64,000 nt of DNA from Rhizobium sp. TH2 (GTDB taxonomy: Bacteria; Pseudomonadota; Alphaproteobacteria; Rhizobiales; Rhizobiaceae): contig NZ_CP062231.1 in assembly GCF_024707525.1 (NCBI RefSeq), positions 620,001-684,000 on the forward strand. Direction: 5' to 3'. A program made the position numbers and the translations under genes. Shown piece by piece: positions 25,758-33,785 of the stretch. The notes below the pieces were generated by a model. The model saw nothing but the letters and a program-made list of their open reading frames with translations, was not told the DNA's origin and did no database searches. Numbering within the stretch: position 1 is the first letter of the stretch; each line of letters opens with the position of its first letter.

Positions 25758-26720
25758 ATGTCCATTCTTTCTGACCGCCACTTTCACGATGAAGCCGCTG
25801 CCTACCGCTTTGTAGAGAAGCGCGTTTGGCCGGAAGGCCCGGTTTGCCCGCATTGCGGCGGCTTCGATCGTATCAGCGCCATGAAGGGCACCAGCACCCG
25901 TATCGGCACCTACAAGTGCTACCAGTGCCGCAAGCCCTTCACCGTGAAGGTCGGGACCATCTTCGAAAGCAGCCACGTCAAGCTTCACCTGTGGCTTCAG
26001 GCTATCTTCCTTATCGCTTCTTCGAAAAAGGGCATCAGCTCCAACCAGCTTCACCGCACCTTGGGTGTCACTCTCAAGACCGCTTGGTTCATGTCTCACC
26101 GCATCCGGGAAGCCATGCGCGAAGGTGGCCTTGGTCCGCTCGGTGGCGAGGGTCAAATCGTTGAGGCAGATGAAACCTATTACGGCAAGAAGGACGGCCC
26201 CGCGCCGGAAGTCACCACCAGCGGTCGCCCCTTCACCAAGTCTGGCAAGACCGGTCCGTCACACAAGCGGGCGATCCTTAGCCTTGTCGAGCGCGGCGGC
26301 AACGTCCGCACCTTCCATGTTGCCCATGCCAACAAAGAGAACGTGACCGAACTGGTGAACCAGAACGTTTCCCGCGAAAGCATCCTCATGACCGACGAAA
26401 GCCGCCTCTACAACGAAATGGGAAAGACCTTTGCCGAACATCATTCGACCAAGCATTCGGCCAAGGAATACGTGCGCTACGAAGGCGATCTGGTCATCCA
26501 TTCGAACACCGTCGAAAACTACTTCTCCGTGTTCAAGCGCGGTATGCGTGGCACCTATCAGCATTGCGCTGAAAAGCACCTGCATCGCTATCTTGCCGAG
26601 TTCGATTTCCGCTATAACAAGCGCGTCGGTCGCGGCGTAAATGATGAAGCCCGCGCCGGCATGATCCTTGACGGCGTGGTTGGCAAGCGCCTGACTTATG
26701 AAACAACTAGTGCGAGGTGA
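25758..26720 (+). CDS. IS1595-family transposase (ISXO2-like)
   Basis: 320 residues. N-terminal zinc ribbon with C30, C33, C54 and C57 (CPHCGG and YKCYQCRKPF), followed by a helix-turn-helix-like stretch (GISSNQLHRTLGVTLKTAWF). The DDE-type catalytic domain shows VEADETYYG, LMTDESRLY, and HSNTVENYFSVFKRGMRG, the N-x-x-E arrangement typical of this family. ATG 25758 has AAGGAGTT upstream. Intact with no frameshift. Confidence 0.93.
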   Translation: MSILSDRHFHDEAAAYRFVEKRVWPEGPVCPHCGGFDRISAMKGTSTRIGTYKCYQCRKPFTVKVGTIFESSHVKLHLWLQAIFLIASSKKGISSNQLHRTLGVTLKTAWFMSHRIREAMREGGLGPLGGEGQIVEADETYYGKKDGPAPEVTTSGRPFTKSGKTGPSHKRAILSLVERGGNVRTFHVAHANKENVTELVNQNVSRESILMTDESRLYNEMGKTFAEHHSTKHSAKEYVRYEGDLVIHSNTVENYFSVFKRGMRGTYQHCAEKHLHRYLAEFDFRYNKRVGRGVNDEARAGMILDGVVGKRLTYETTSAR

Positions 26721-26728
26721 GAAACCAT

Positions 26729-26911
26729 ATGGGATCGTCAAACCAAGCCGATACAAGCCAAGGCCCAAAAAGCCCAAAGGCTAAACTGACCCAAAAGGAA
26801 CAATCCGAGCGGTTTATAAAGGCCGCTCGGGAACTTGAGGCAGATGAAAGCGGACAGGCCTTCGAAAGAGCGGTCAAGCCGATTCTTTCAAGGAGTCAAC
26901 CAAAAAAATAA
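26729..26911 (+). CDS. Small hydrophilic protein of the IS1595-family element
   Basis: 60 residues, starting 8 bases after the transposase stop with GAGGTGA as ribosome site; a GTG at 26717 would overlap the transposase. The body is charged and helical (LTQKEQSERFIKAARELEAD, then ESGQAFERAVKPIL). Similar-looking short proteins are known to me next to mobile genes, but no function is established. Possibly an accessory of transposition. Confidence 0.6.
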   Translation: MGSSNQADTSQGPKSPKAKLTQKEQSERFIKAARELEADESGQAFERAVKPILSRSQPKK

Positions 26912-26966
26912 TATCCCGTTGAATCTGCACAGCTTTCTCAAAAACGAGGCGAACTCAACAAATAAA

Positions 26967-28433
26967 CTACGCCCACCACGGTAGATATCTAGCAACGCGA
27001 TATCCCTGATCCTTATCAAGAGGCTTTATCAACCCAGTGTCTTGGGCATCTCGGATGACGTTCGATATTTGCGACGCTTGCGTGTCCTTAAGGCCAAGTC
27101 TTCTACGGAGACTGGTGTTATTCATCGGGTCGTTTCTCAATTTTTTGAGGACGGCGTGCTGGTAACAGGCTCTTATTCGGTCATCCTTTGACATCACTGC
27201 GAAATCCGTAGTCCTGAAGAGTGTCACGACGTAGGACTCATCAATAATTTGAAACAGTGGCGGCGCTTGGTTCGCCGTCTCTATGGCCATTAGAGCGCGC
27301 GTGTAGCCGCTACCGCGTTCTTCCGCGTGTCCAGCGCGCCTCATAAAGGCTGCGAGCGTCTCATTTCTAGACCGTGGAGGAGCGTCTATTATCCGTTCTG
27401 GGTCTGCAAATGGCTTGCCCAGGTTATGGATGACCATTCTGTCAGAAAAGATTTCAATCGTTGGCCGCGAGCCGGTCGCCAATAAATCTTGGTGGATAAG
27501 CGCATTGGCAATAAACTCGCGAACCGCGATTTCCGGATAGAGCGTTTCTCGCTTCCTTACACCAGTAACAAATATTTCCTTACCCAGAACTTTTCCCATT
27601 ACGAAGCTGAGGATCTTCGGGAAGGTGATTGCGTAACCTGTCTTCCCCGTAGTGTCGCTGGTCGCAGTCGTTTTCTCTCGTCCTTTGTAAACAATAACTC
27701 TCGGTGATTTATTAGCGACGCTCGCAAAATCCCCGAGATTTTTTGCTGCCAGCAGGGCGAACAGATTGGTAACGTCATAGCCACCCTGCAAGTCATCAAT
27801 AATCAAACCGTCGCCTAGAAGATTCTCGACCAAATTTTTTTGTGACATCACGGTTGGGTAGAAAATATCGGCAAATTCCTTGCAGTGAAATTTGTCTGTC
27901 AGGTCCGCCTCTCCTACGTGCGTCGCTGCTAGAGCCTTCTCAAAGGCATGCTGATTTGTTAGCGCCCAAAGGGTTCGTTCTTTTGCAGGAGCGTTATCAA
28001 GGTTAGTTTTGTTTTGCCCAATCCTTATGTACGCGACGTTCAGAAACTTCACAGGTCGGTCGTAGGTCGGCTCAATGCTGGCGATTTCAACTCGCTTGCC
28101 ATCGATGTAGGTGGTTTCAATCGTAACGTTGATTTTCGGATTAAGCCGTTGGTTTAGCCAAATCGCAAAATCCTCGCCGTTTTTCTTTTCTGCTTTCAGG
28201 CTAACGCTGGTGCCAACTATTTCGTGAGTTCTGTCGTCTACACCGTAGACCAAGAATGCGTGCCGCTTACCCAGCAACATGGCGGAGTTAGCTAAAGCCG
28301 ATACATACTCGCCAAATTCCTGTGCATCAAAATTACCTCGCTTGAACTCGAACCATTCGGTTTCCGTCTCGTGGGAGCAGAGGGTAATAACTAAATTGAC
28401 GGGGTCAGCTATGGCCATGCCTGAATATGACAT
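26967..28433 (-). CDS. AlbA_2/Schlafen-type domain plus HATPase_c_4 protein (transposon passenger)
   Basis: 488 residues from ATG 28433, inside the transposon; the frame stays open through the terminal repeat, but those residues are not coding-like. The N-terminal domain (TEWFEFKRGNFDAQEFGEYV, then SALANSAMLL, AFLVYGVDD) is the AlbA_2 fold of putative DNA- or RNA-binding regulators. The C-terminal half has the GHKL-like ATP-binding signature (AVREFIANALIHQDL, EIFSDRMVIHNLGKP, RRAGHAEERGSGYTRAL) and a winged-helix tail. Such proteins are often called transcriptional regulators, and some occur in defence islands; no function is proven here. Confidence 0.75.
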   Translation of the reverse strand: MSYSGMAIADPVNLVITLCSHETETEWFEFKRGNFDAQEFGEYVSALANSAMLLGKRHAFLVYGVDDRTHEIVGTSVSLKAEKKNGEDFAIWLNQRLNPKINVTIETTYIDGKRVEIASIEPTYDRPVKFLNVAYIRIGQNKTNLDNAPAKERTLWALTNQHAFEKALAATHVGEADLTDKFHCKEFADIFYPTVMSQKNLVENLLGDGLIIDDLQGGYDVTNLFALLAAKNLGDFASVANKSPRVIVYKGREKTTATSDTTGKTGYAITFPKILSFVMGKVLGKEIFVTGVRKRETLYPEIAVREFIANALIHQDLLATGSRPTIEIFSDRMVIHNLGKPFADPERIIDAPPRSRNETLAAFMRRAGHAEERGSGYTRALMAIETANQAPPLFQIIDESYVVTLFRTTDFAVMSKDDRIRACYQHAVLKKLRNDPMNNTSLRRRLGLKDTQASQISNVIRDAQDTGLIKPLDKDQGYRVARYLPWWA

Positions 28434-28454
28434 GACGCCCCAATTCTTATCAAG

Positions 28455-28479
28455 TGGGTACGCAAAGTATAATATTAGG
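28455..28479 (-). repeat. Right terminal inverted repeat of the IS1595-family element
   Basis: 25 bp ending AATATTAGG; the inverted partner of 25694-25718. Confidence 0.85.
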
Positions 28480-28487
28480 AAAATAAT
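28480..28487. repeat. Target-site duplication, right copy
   Basis: AAAATAAT, identical to 25686-25693. Confidence 0.8.
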
Positions 28488-28542
28488 CCTTCCATATTCC
28501 CCAACTCCATGCCATACTCCCTGCCGTTCCGTATCGGCTACA

Positions 28543-28911
28543 CCCTGAGGCGTCAGGGCGAGGCGGGACCGGTGACCGGCATGGAGAAGCGACGTAAGTC
28601 TCCATGCGGGGCGTCCGCGAGAAGGGCCAGTCCTCTGGGGACGGCAGTCGAGAGACTGAGTTTCGCCCCGGACGTGCGCTGTAGCGCACACATGATCGTT
28701 TCCCAAGGTCCTCAAAGGCTGCGGGACAACGGGGGCAGTGCTGGCGAGTTCGGGGATGGAGACACCGTTTGACGGGGCACGGCAACGTGTCTTAACCGGC
28801 TGCCGCGAGGCGGCCTATTACCCTGGCACGGAGACGTGCCCCGGCCGATCCTTCATGCGAAACGCAAAGGGATCGGGGAGGTGCATGGTCAAGCCACGGG
28901 GCGGAAACGCC
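28543..28911 (+). ncRNA. Candidate structured RNA rich in GNRA hairpins
   Basis: About 370 bases without a convincing gene but dense in perfect hairpins on the plus strand: CCCTGA/TCAGGG (28543-28558); a 9-bp stem GCATGGAGA/TCTCCATGC (28579-28607); an outer GGGGCG/CGCCCC pairing (28608-28669) enclosing CAGTC-GAGA-GACTG; GTGCGCT/AGCGCAC (28674-28689); GGCTGCC-GCGA-GGCGGCC (28798-28815); GGCACG-GAGA-CGTGCC (28825-28840); CCGATCC/GGATCGG (28845-28876); and GGCG-GAAA-CGCC (28900-28911). Four perfect GNRA-capped stems with loops oriented on one strand suggest a folded RNA, not random GC-rich palindromes. No reverse transcriptase or group II domain V motif was found. Class unknown. Confidence 0.5.
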
Positions 28912-28978
28912 GGCGTGAATGCGGAGATGTGTTTTGAGGGAAGATGGAGATGAAATCGCAAACGCCGGAGCAAGTTCG

Positions 28979-29151
28979 CCCCCCTCTGCCCTGCCGGGCA
29001 TCTCCCCCTCTTGTGGGGAGATTGGCAGGTGGCGCCAACCTCGCAAATATCGAAGGTCGAGTGCTGAGCAACGGACGGTCAATTGAAGCCGAGAGCGTGC
29101 CCCTTCCAATCTCCCCACCTGAGGGAGAGATGCCCGGCAGGGCAGAGGGGG
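28979..29151. repeat. RIME-like palindromic element (family A, copy 1)
   Basis: Left arm 28979-29025 (CCCTCTGCCCTGCCGGGCAT followed by CTCCCCC and GGGGAGATTGG) and right arm 29106-29151 are inverted copies around an 80-base centre. The same arms recur at 33130-33304 and 47988-48143, with a lone arm at 46647. This matches the known style of rhizobial intergenic mosaic elements. Confidence 0.8.
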
Positions 29152-29268
29152 TGTCAACTGCGCTAACGGCCGCTTTCGTATCGCCTATTTTCACTTCCCG
29201 CTTGCCTTGCCCATCCCCGATTGGCTATTCGCTACTGGCACTTCGCGTCCACCGCATCGGAGCATTTC

Positions 29269-30117
29269 ATGGCAGACCGCATCCAGTCCCTGAACGACGT
29301 CACATCGCACTACGATGTGATCCTCTGCGACGTGTGGGGCGTGCTGCACAATGGCGTCGATGCCTTCGCCGATGCCTCGCAGGCGCTTGCTTCGGCGCGC
29401 GAAGCGGGCGCAAGTGTCGTGCTGATCACCAATTCGCCCAGACCCAATGACAGCGTCGCGATCCAGCTCGATGGTATCGGCGTGCCGCGCGAGGCCTATG
29501 ATCGCATCGTCACCTCGGGCGATGTCACACGCCTGCTGATCAAGCAGGGCCCGCCGAACGTCTTCTTCCTCGGCCCCGACCGCGATCTCAATCTGCTCGA
29601 TGGTACCGATGCTTTCCCGGCCAAGGAGAAGGACGCCGACATCGTCGTCTGCACCGGTTTCTACGACGACGAGAACGAGACGCCCGAGGATTATCGCGAC
29701 CTGCTGATGCGCCTGGCCGAGCGTAACCTTCCGATGATCTGCGCCAATCCCGATCTCATCGTCGAGCGCGGCGAGCGGCTGATCCCCTGCGCCGGCGCCA
29801 TCGCCGCCTTCTATGAGACCTTGGGCGGCGAGACCCGCATTGCCGGCAAGCCGCACCAGCCGATCTATGAAGCGGCCATGCGCGACGCGATGGAACTGCG
29901 CGAAATGGTCGATATCGACCGCGTGCTCGCCGTTGGCGATGGCATGCCGACCGATGTGCGCGGCGCCCTGTCCCAGGGGCTCGACCTGCTCTACATCTCG
30001 GCCGGCATCCATGCCCGGGACTACATGACCGGCGAGACCACGGACGAGGCGGCACTCGTCGATTTTCTCGCCAGCCACCAGGCGGAACCGCGCTGGTGGA
30101 TGCCCCGGCTGAAGTAA
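29269..30117 (+). CDS. HAD-superfamily class IIA phosphatase (TIGR01459-type)
   Basis: 282-residue HAD hydrolase resembling NagD/phosphoglycolate-phosphatase-like enzymes. Motif I is DVILCDVWGVLHNG (the second catalytic Asp is replaced by Trp-Gly context typical of this subgroup), motif II VVLITNSPRP, motif III region IAGKPHQPIYEAA with Lys, and motif IV LAVGDGMPTDVRGA. ATG 29269 has GGAG eight bases upstream. It is followed 12 bases later by ribF, as often seen in alphaproteobacteria. Substrate unknown. Confidence 0.87.
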   Translation: MADRIQSLNDVTSHYDVILCDVWGVLHNGVDAFADASQALASAREAGASVVLITNSPRPNDSVAIQLDGIGVPREAYDRIVTSGDVTRLLIKQGPPNVFFLGPDRDLNLLDGTDAFPAKEKDADIVVCTGFYDDENETPEDYRDLLMRLAERNLPMICANPDLIVERGERLIPCAGAIAAFYETLGGETRIAGKPHQPIYEAAMRDAMELREMVDIDRVLAVGDGMPTDVRGALSQGLDLLYISAGIHARDYMTGETTDEAALVDFLASHQAEPRWWMPRLK

Positions 30118-30129
30118 GGAACGCGCGCC

Positions 30130-31110
30130 GTGACCGTCTTCCACCGGAACGAAAAGCGGGGTGAATTGCCGGCCTCCCTCAAGGGCGGCGTGATCGCGAT
30201 CGGCAATTTCGACGGCGTGCATCGCGGCCATCAGGGCGTGCTGAGCAGGGCGCTGGAAATCGCCGCCGACCGCAACATCCCCTCCCTCGTACTCACCTTC
30301 GAGCCGCATCCGCGCACCGTCTTCCGGCCCGACGAGCCGGTGTTCCGCCTGACGCCGGCGCCGCTCAAAGCGAAGCTCCTGGAATTGCTCGGGTTCAACG
30401 CCGTGCTCGAATATCCCTTCGACCGCTCCTTTTCCTCGCGTTCGCCCGAGGAATTCATCCAGTCGATCCTGATCGACTGGATCGGCGCGAGCGACATCGT
30501 GACCGGTTTCGATTTCCATTTCGGCAAGAACCGCGAAGGTGGGCCTGCCTTCCTGCTCGCCTCGGGCGGCAAGCACGGCTTCGGCGTGACGCTGATCGAC
30601 GCCTTTCGCGACGAAGGCGCCCATGTCATCTCCTCAAGCCTGATCCGCGACCTGATCGCCGACGGCGACGTCGTCCAGGCCGCCGGCCTGCTCGGCTATC
30701 GCTACACGATCGAGGCCGAGGTGATCCACGGCAAGAAGCTCGGTCGCACGCTTGGCTTTCCCACCGCCAACATGGCGCTGCCACCGGAAGTGCGGCTCAA
30801 GCCTGGCATCTATGCCGTACGCTTCCGCCGCGCCGATGGCACGATCCATGACGGTGTCGCCAATTTCGGCCATCGCCCGACCGTAACCGAGGATGGCGCT
30901 GCACTGCTCGAGACGATGCTCTTCGATTTCGCCGGCGATCTCTACGGCCAGACCTGTTCGGTCAGCTTCTTCGGTTTCCTTCGGCCGGAGTTGAAATTCG
31001 ACGGGCTCGGCCCGCTTGTCGAGCAGATGAACCACGACGTGGAAGAAGCCCGCGCGCTGTTATCCGGTGTCAAACCATTTGGCCCGCTCGATGCCGAAAT
31101 CGCCTTTTGA
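30130..31110 (+). CDS. ribF: Bifunctional riboflavin kinase / FAD synthetase
   Basis: 326 residues making FMN and then FAD from riboflavin. N-terminal nucleotidyltransferase domain with AIGNFDGVHRGHQGVL and the STSSSLIRDLI-like ISSSLIRDLIADGD; C-terminal flavokinase domain with HGKKLGRTLGFPTANM and GVANFGHRPTV. Starts at GTG 30130 with AAGGAA upstream, just after the HAD gene. Confidence 0.93.
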   Translation: MTVFHRNEKRGELPASLKGGVIAIGNFDGVHRGHQGVLSRALEIAADRNIPSLVLTFEPHPRTVFRPDEPVFRLTPAPLKAKLLELLGFNAVLEYPFDRSFSSRSPEEFIQSILIDWIGASDIVTGFDFHFGKNREGGPAFLLASGGKHGFGVTLIDAFRDEGAHVISSSLIRDLIADGDVVQAAGLLGYRYTIEAEVIHGKKLGRTLGFPTANMALPPEVRLKPGIYAVRFRRADGTIHDGVANFGHRPTVTEDGAALLETMLFDFAGDLYGQTCSVSFFGFLRPELKFDGLGPLVEQMNHDVEEARALLSGVKPFGPLDAEIAF

Positions 31111-31296
31111 GTGGCCCAATCAACTTTCTGTAGATCGGCAAAGCCTCGCTCAAGATAGAGCGCCTAGAACTTGGACATGGGCAGTTGCATGCGGACGGGC
31201 ATTTTCCCCGCCCGGGCACGTCACGGAAAGGGCCGCCATCCCGATCCCGACGTGCCGCGCATGCCTGCCCGAACCATTTTTCCGGAGTGCTGACCC

Positions 31297-32412
31297 ATGG
31301 CAGGCCTGAGCCTCATCGTCCCGATCGAAGCCCACGAGAAGCGGCCCGAGACGCTCGTCAAGGCGCTGGCCACAAAGCCCGGCATCGACCTTGAAATCAT
31401 CGTCGTACCGGCATCAGTGGAGATCGCCACTCGCGAAGATCTCGCCTCGCTCGCCAGCATCGACCCACGTGTCCGCATCGCCATTCCGCCAACAGCGGCG
31501 CTGTCGCCACTCTCGCTCTGGAGCCACGGCATCGATGCCGCGAAGAGCGATTGGCTGTCGGTCGTTCGTCCCGATGATATCTTCGAGCCGGAGGCGCTCA
31601 CTGTCGCCGAATTCGTCAAGGGCAAGCTCGGCTCTGTCGATTCGATCGGCTGGAACGCGCTGCAGATCAACCCGACCGCCGAGCCCGGCAAGGCGTCTTC
31701 CGTGGCGATCCCGACCAAGTACGACATCGCCGAACTCAACAAGACCGAGATGCTCAAGGCCTTCTATCTCTGGGAAGGTTCGACCAATGTGCCGAAAATG
31801 CCATTCGGCCTGTTCCATGCCATCATCTCGCGGGAGCTGGCCGAAACGATCGCCGGCTCGATTCGCGCCGCCGACCGCGAGCATGGGCTGGCGCAATGGG
31901 AATGGGCGGCGCGCACCGTGCTGATGGGCGAGAAATTCGCCTTCTGCTCGCGGCCGCTTTCGGTGCTCAACACCAAGCCGTTCGAGACGCCGGCCCAGCC
32001 GCTGATCCGCTCGGATTTCCCGTTCCATGCCGGCCTCGGCCTGACCGCCGGCATCGCCGAAATCCAGTTTTCGGTCTTCGCCGAAATGGGCGCGCTGTGG
32101 ACGGGTAGCCAGGAAAATTTCATCCGCGCGACGATCTTCGACTGCATGTTCGAGACCGATCCGCGGGCCTTCAACGACAAATGTAACGCGTACTACCGGG
32201 CGCTCCAGAAGTGGGAAGGCGGCGCGCATGCCTCGCTCTTCAAGCCGCAATTCGCCGGCGAGCGTCCGCTCGACAAGCGCCGCGGCCTGCACGGCAACCT
32301 GCTGATGATCGACCGGCACATTGCCGGCGCCCGCAACGCCCAGGAATTCTACAACATCATCCGCAATTTCCTGGTCCCGATCGGCCTGATCTGCGGCGGC
32401 CAGGCGGTCTAA
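31297..32412 (+). CDS. GT-A-fold glycosyltransferase-like protein
   Basis: 371 residues. The N-terminus (LSLIVPIEAHEKRPETLVKA, IDLEIIVVPAS, then KSDWLSVVRPDDIFEPEAL) looks like a family 2 glycosyltransferase nucleotide-binding half, with VRPDD in the place of a DxD motif. The C-terminal two thirds are not recognised. Convergent with, and overlapping by four bases, a GT4-type gene; the locus probably modifies a surface glycan. A CGGAGTG ribosome site precedes the ATG. Confidence 0.6.
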   Translation: MAGLSLIVPIEAHEKRPETLVKALATKPGIDLEIIVVPASVEIATREDLASLASIDPRVRIAIPPTAALSPLSLWSHGIDAAKSDWLSVVRPDDIFEPEALTVAEFVKGKLGSVDSIGWNALQINPTAEPGKASSVAIPTKYDIAELNKTEMLKAFYLWEGSTNVPKMPFGLFHAIISRELAETIAGSIRAADREHGLAQWEWAARTVLMGEKFAFCSRPLSVLNTKPFETPAQPLIRSDFPFHAGLGLTAGIAEIQFSVFAEMGALWTGSQENFIRATIFDCMFETDPRAFNDKCNAYYRALQKWEGGAHASLFKPQFAGERPLDKRRGLHGNLLMIDRHIAGARNAQEFYNIIRNFLVPIGLICGGQAV

Positions 32413-33785
32413 TCCCAGCTGGGATCATCGGGGAACGCCGACTTGAAATGGGCGAGCGTGCCCTTGGACAGCTGGTCCGAGCCGGCCACGATCTTCCTCA
32501 CCTCACCCGGCAGAAACTGCGTCGCCTCGAACCAGTCGCGCGGCGTGGCACCGGTGATGCGGGCAAAATCGTGCCGACGCTTCTCCTGCCGCATCAGCGA
32601 CGACCAGAGATCGACGAACTGCCGCGCCGAGCGTTCCGGCACGAAGGCGCTCGCGGCAACCTCCCGCGCATTGGCCCCGGCTTCCGCGACACGATCGGGA
32701 TTTGCCAGCAGCATTTCGAGGATCTCGGTGCATTCCGCAATCGAGCTTGCGATGAACCCGGTCTGCCCCTGCCGGACGATCGCGCATTCCGCCGGATTGG
32801 CAAGCACGACGGGCACGAGCCCGAGCGACATGGCCTCGATCAGCGCGTTCTCCGCGGTGCCGTAATGATCTAGCTGCAGCGGATAGAAGAAGATGCTGGA
32901 TTGTGAGAGCGCGGTTCGCGGATCGGAGGTCTGGCCCATGAAGCGTATGCGGTCGGGATGACGCATGGCGGCCGCCTTGGCGGAGACTTCTCCAGAGGGT
33001 TCGGCGCTGCCCCAGATGGCGACGGTGACGTCGGTTCGAAGGTTGTCGATCGCCTCGAAGAATCCCGGATTCATCTTGATGAAATCGACGGTGCCGAGAT
33101 AGCAGATGGGACTATCGTGCGCGGGGTTACCCCCCTCTGTCCTGCCGGACATCTCCCCCTCAAGGGGGGAGATTGGCAAGTGGCTCGGCCCTCGTCCCAC
33201 TAGAGCGTCGCGTGCTGGGAATTCGACGGAAGTGATGGGGATGCCGGCAGCGCTCCATCCAATCTCCCCCTTTGAGGGGGAGATGCCCGGCAGGGCAGAG
33301 GGGGATGCGCCGCTCTCAAACCCAAACGCACTGCCAATCACCGCCAGCTGCTGTCGGCCTTCCCCCGGCATCGCCTGCACATAAGGAATTTCCAGCGAGG
33401 CCGGGCTGGTGAAAACGAAGCGATCCGCCTCGGTGAAGAATTCCGGCCGGATCACCGGACGGAAAAGCCCTGATATATGCGACCACATCACGGTCCGCAT
33501 CTTGGGAAAATTGGTCCTTGCCAGACACTCGAAAAGCTTCGGATGGTTCCAGAATTCGAACTGGACGATGTCGGCCTTCGCCGCATGACGTGCCACATCC
33601 TCAAGGCTCGCCGCGACATTCACACGCCGCCCAAGCCGCTCTATCTCATCGGCATAGCGCGGGTCGCGCGGCTCTTCGAGCAACAGAAAGCTCTGCCGTG
33701 CCGGAAAAGGCATGGCCGCCGCCATCGAGGCGTGGGCCTTGCCGACCCCGCCGCCGAGATGGGCGGTCACATGCAGGATGTGCAT
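32409..33785 (-). CDS. GT4-family glycosyltransferase carrying an in-frame RIME insertion
   Basis: 458 residues. The N-terminus (MHILHVTAHLGGGVGKAHAS) and the C-terminal DHYGTAENALIEAMSLGLVP and NPAECAIVRQGQTGF mark a two-domain GT-B (GT4) enzyme. Residues about 161-219 are encoded by a palindromic RIME-like unit and have no family likeness; without them the protein would be about 400 residues. The insert lies in the linker between the two Rossmann domains and keeps the frame. The start overlaps the stop of the radical SAM gene (TAATG), indicating coupled translation. Confidence 0.8.
   Translation of the reverse strand: MHILHVTAHLGGGVGKAHASMAAAMPFPARQSFLLLEEPRDPRYADEIERLGRRVNVAASLEDVARHAAKADIVQFEFWNHPKLFECLARTNFPKMRTVMWSHISGLFRPVIRPEFFTEADRFVFTSPASLEIPYVQAMPGEGRQQLAVIGSAFGFESGASPSALPGISPSKGEIGWSAAGIPITSVEFPARDALVGRGPSHLPISPLEGEMSGRTEGGNPAHDSPICYLGTVDFIKMNPGFFEAIDNLRTDVTVAIWGSAEPSGEVSAKAAAMRHPDRIRFMGQTSDPRTALSQSSIFFYPLQLDHYGTAENALIEAMSLGLVPVVLANPAECAIVRQGQTGFIASSIAECTEILEMLLANPDRVAEAGANAREVAASAFVPERSARQFVDLWSSLMRQEKRRHDFARITGATPRDWFEATQFLPGEVRKIVAGSDQLSKGTLAHFKSAFPDDPSWD
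33129..33304. repeat. RIME-like palindromic element (family A, copy 2) inside a coding gene
   Basis: Arms 33130-33176 and 33259-33304 match each other inverted at about 43 of 46 positions, and match the intergenic copy at 28979-29151. About 176 bases lie wholly within the glycosyltransferase gene and are translated without a stop. Confidence 0.88.

Larger units (their letters stand above)
25694..28479 (+). mobile_element. Complete IS1595-family transposon with an ATP-binding passenger gene
   Basis: A 2.79-kb element bounded by 25-bp terminal inverted repeats (CCTAATATTATACTT and GTACCCA conserved; 23 of 25 positions match) and an 8-bp direct duplication, the size made by IS1595-type transposases. 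It carries, left to right, the transposase, a 60-residue small protein, and on the opposite strand a 488-residue AlbA/ATPase-type protein. All reading frames are intact and the ends match well, so insertion looks recent and the element may still be active. The passenger DNA is more AT-rich than the chromosome around it. Confidence 0.88.

Noticed and set aside
28434..28715. N-terminal extension of the transposon passenger protein beyond the element end
   Set aside because: It would cross the terminal repeat and target duplication into the RNA-like region; ATG 28433 inside the element suffices and begins the recognisable protein.
28500..28935. Group II intron as the explanation of the GNRA hairpins
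   Set aside because: No domain V motif (AGC triad with GAAA loop), no GUGYG boundary that is not itself inside a hairpin, and no reverse transcriptase gene nearby.
28738..28953. Open frame of 71 codons across the structured RNA region
   Set aside because: The frame runs through several perfect hairpins, has no ribosome site, and the product is Gly/Arg/Cys-rich without domain likeness; better explained by RNA structure.
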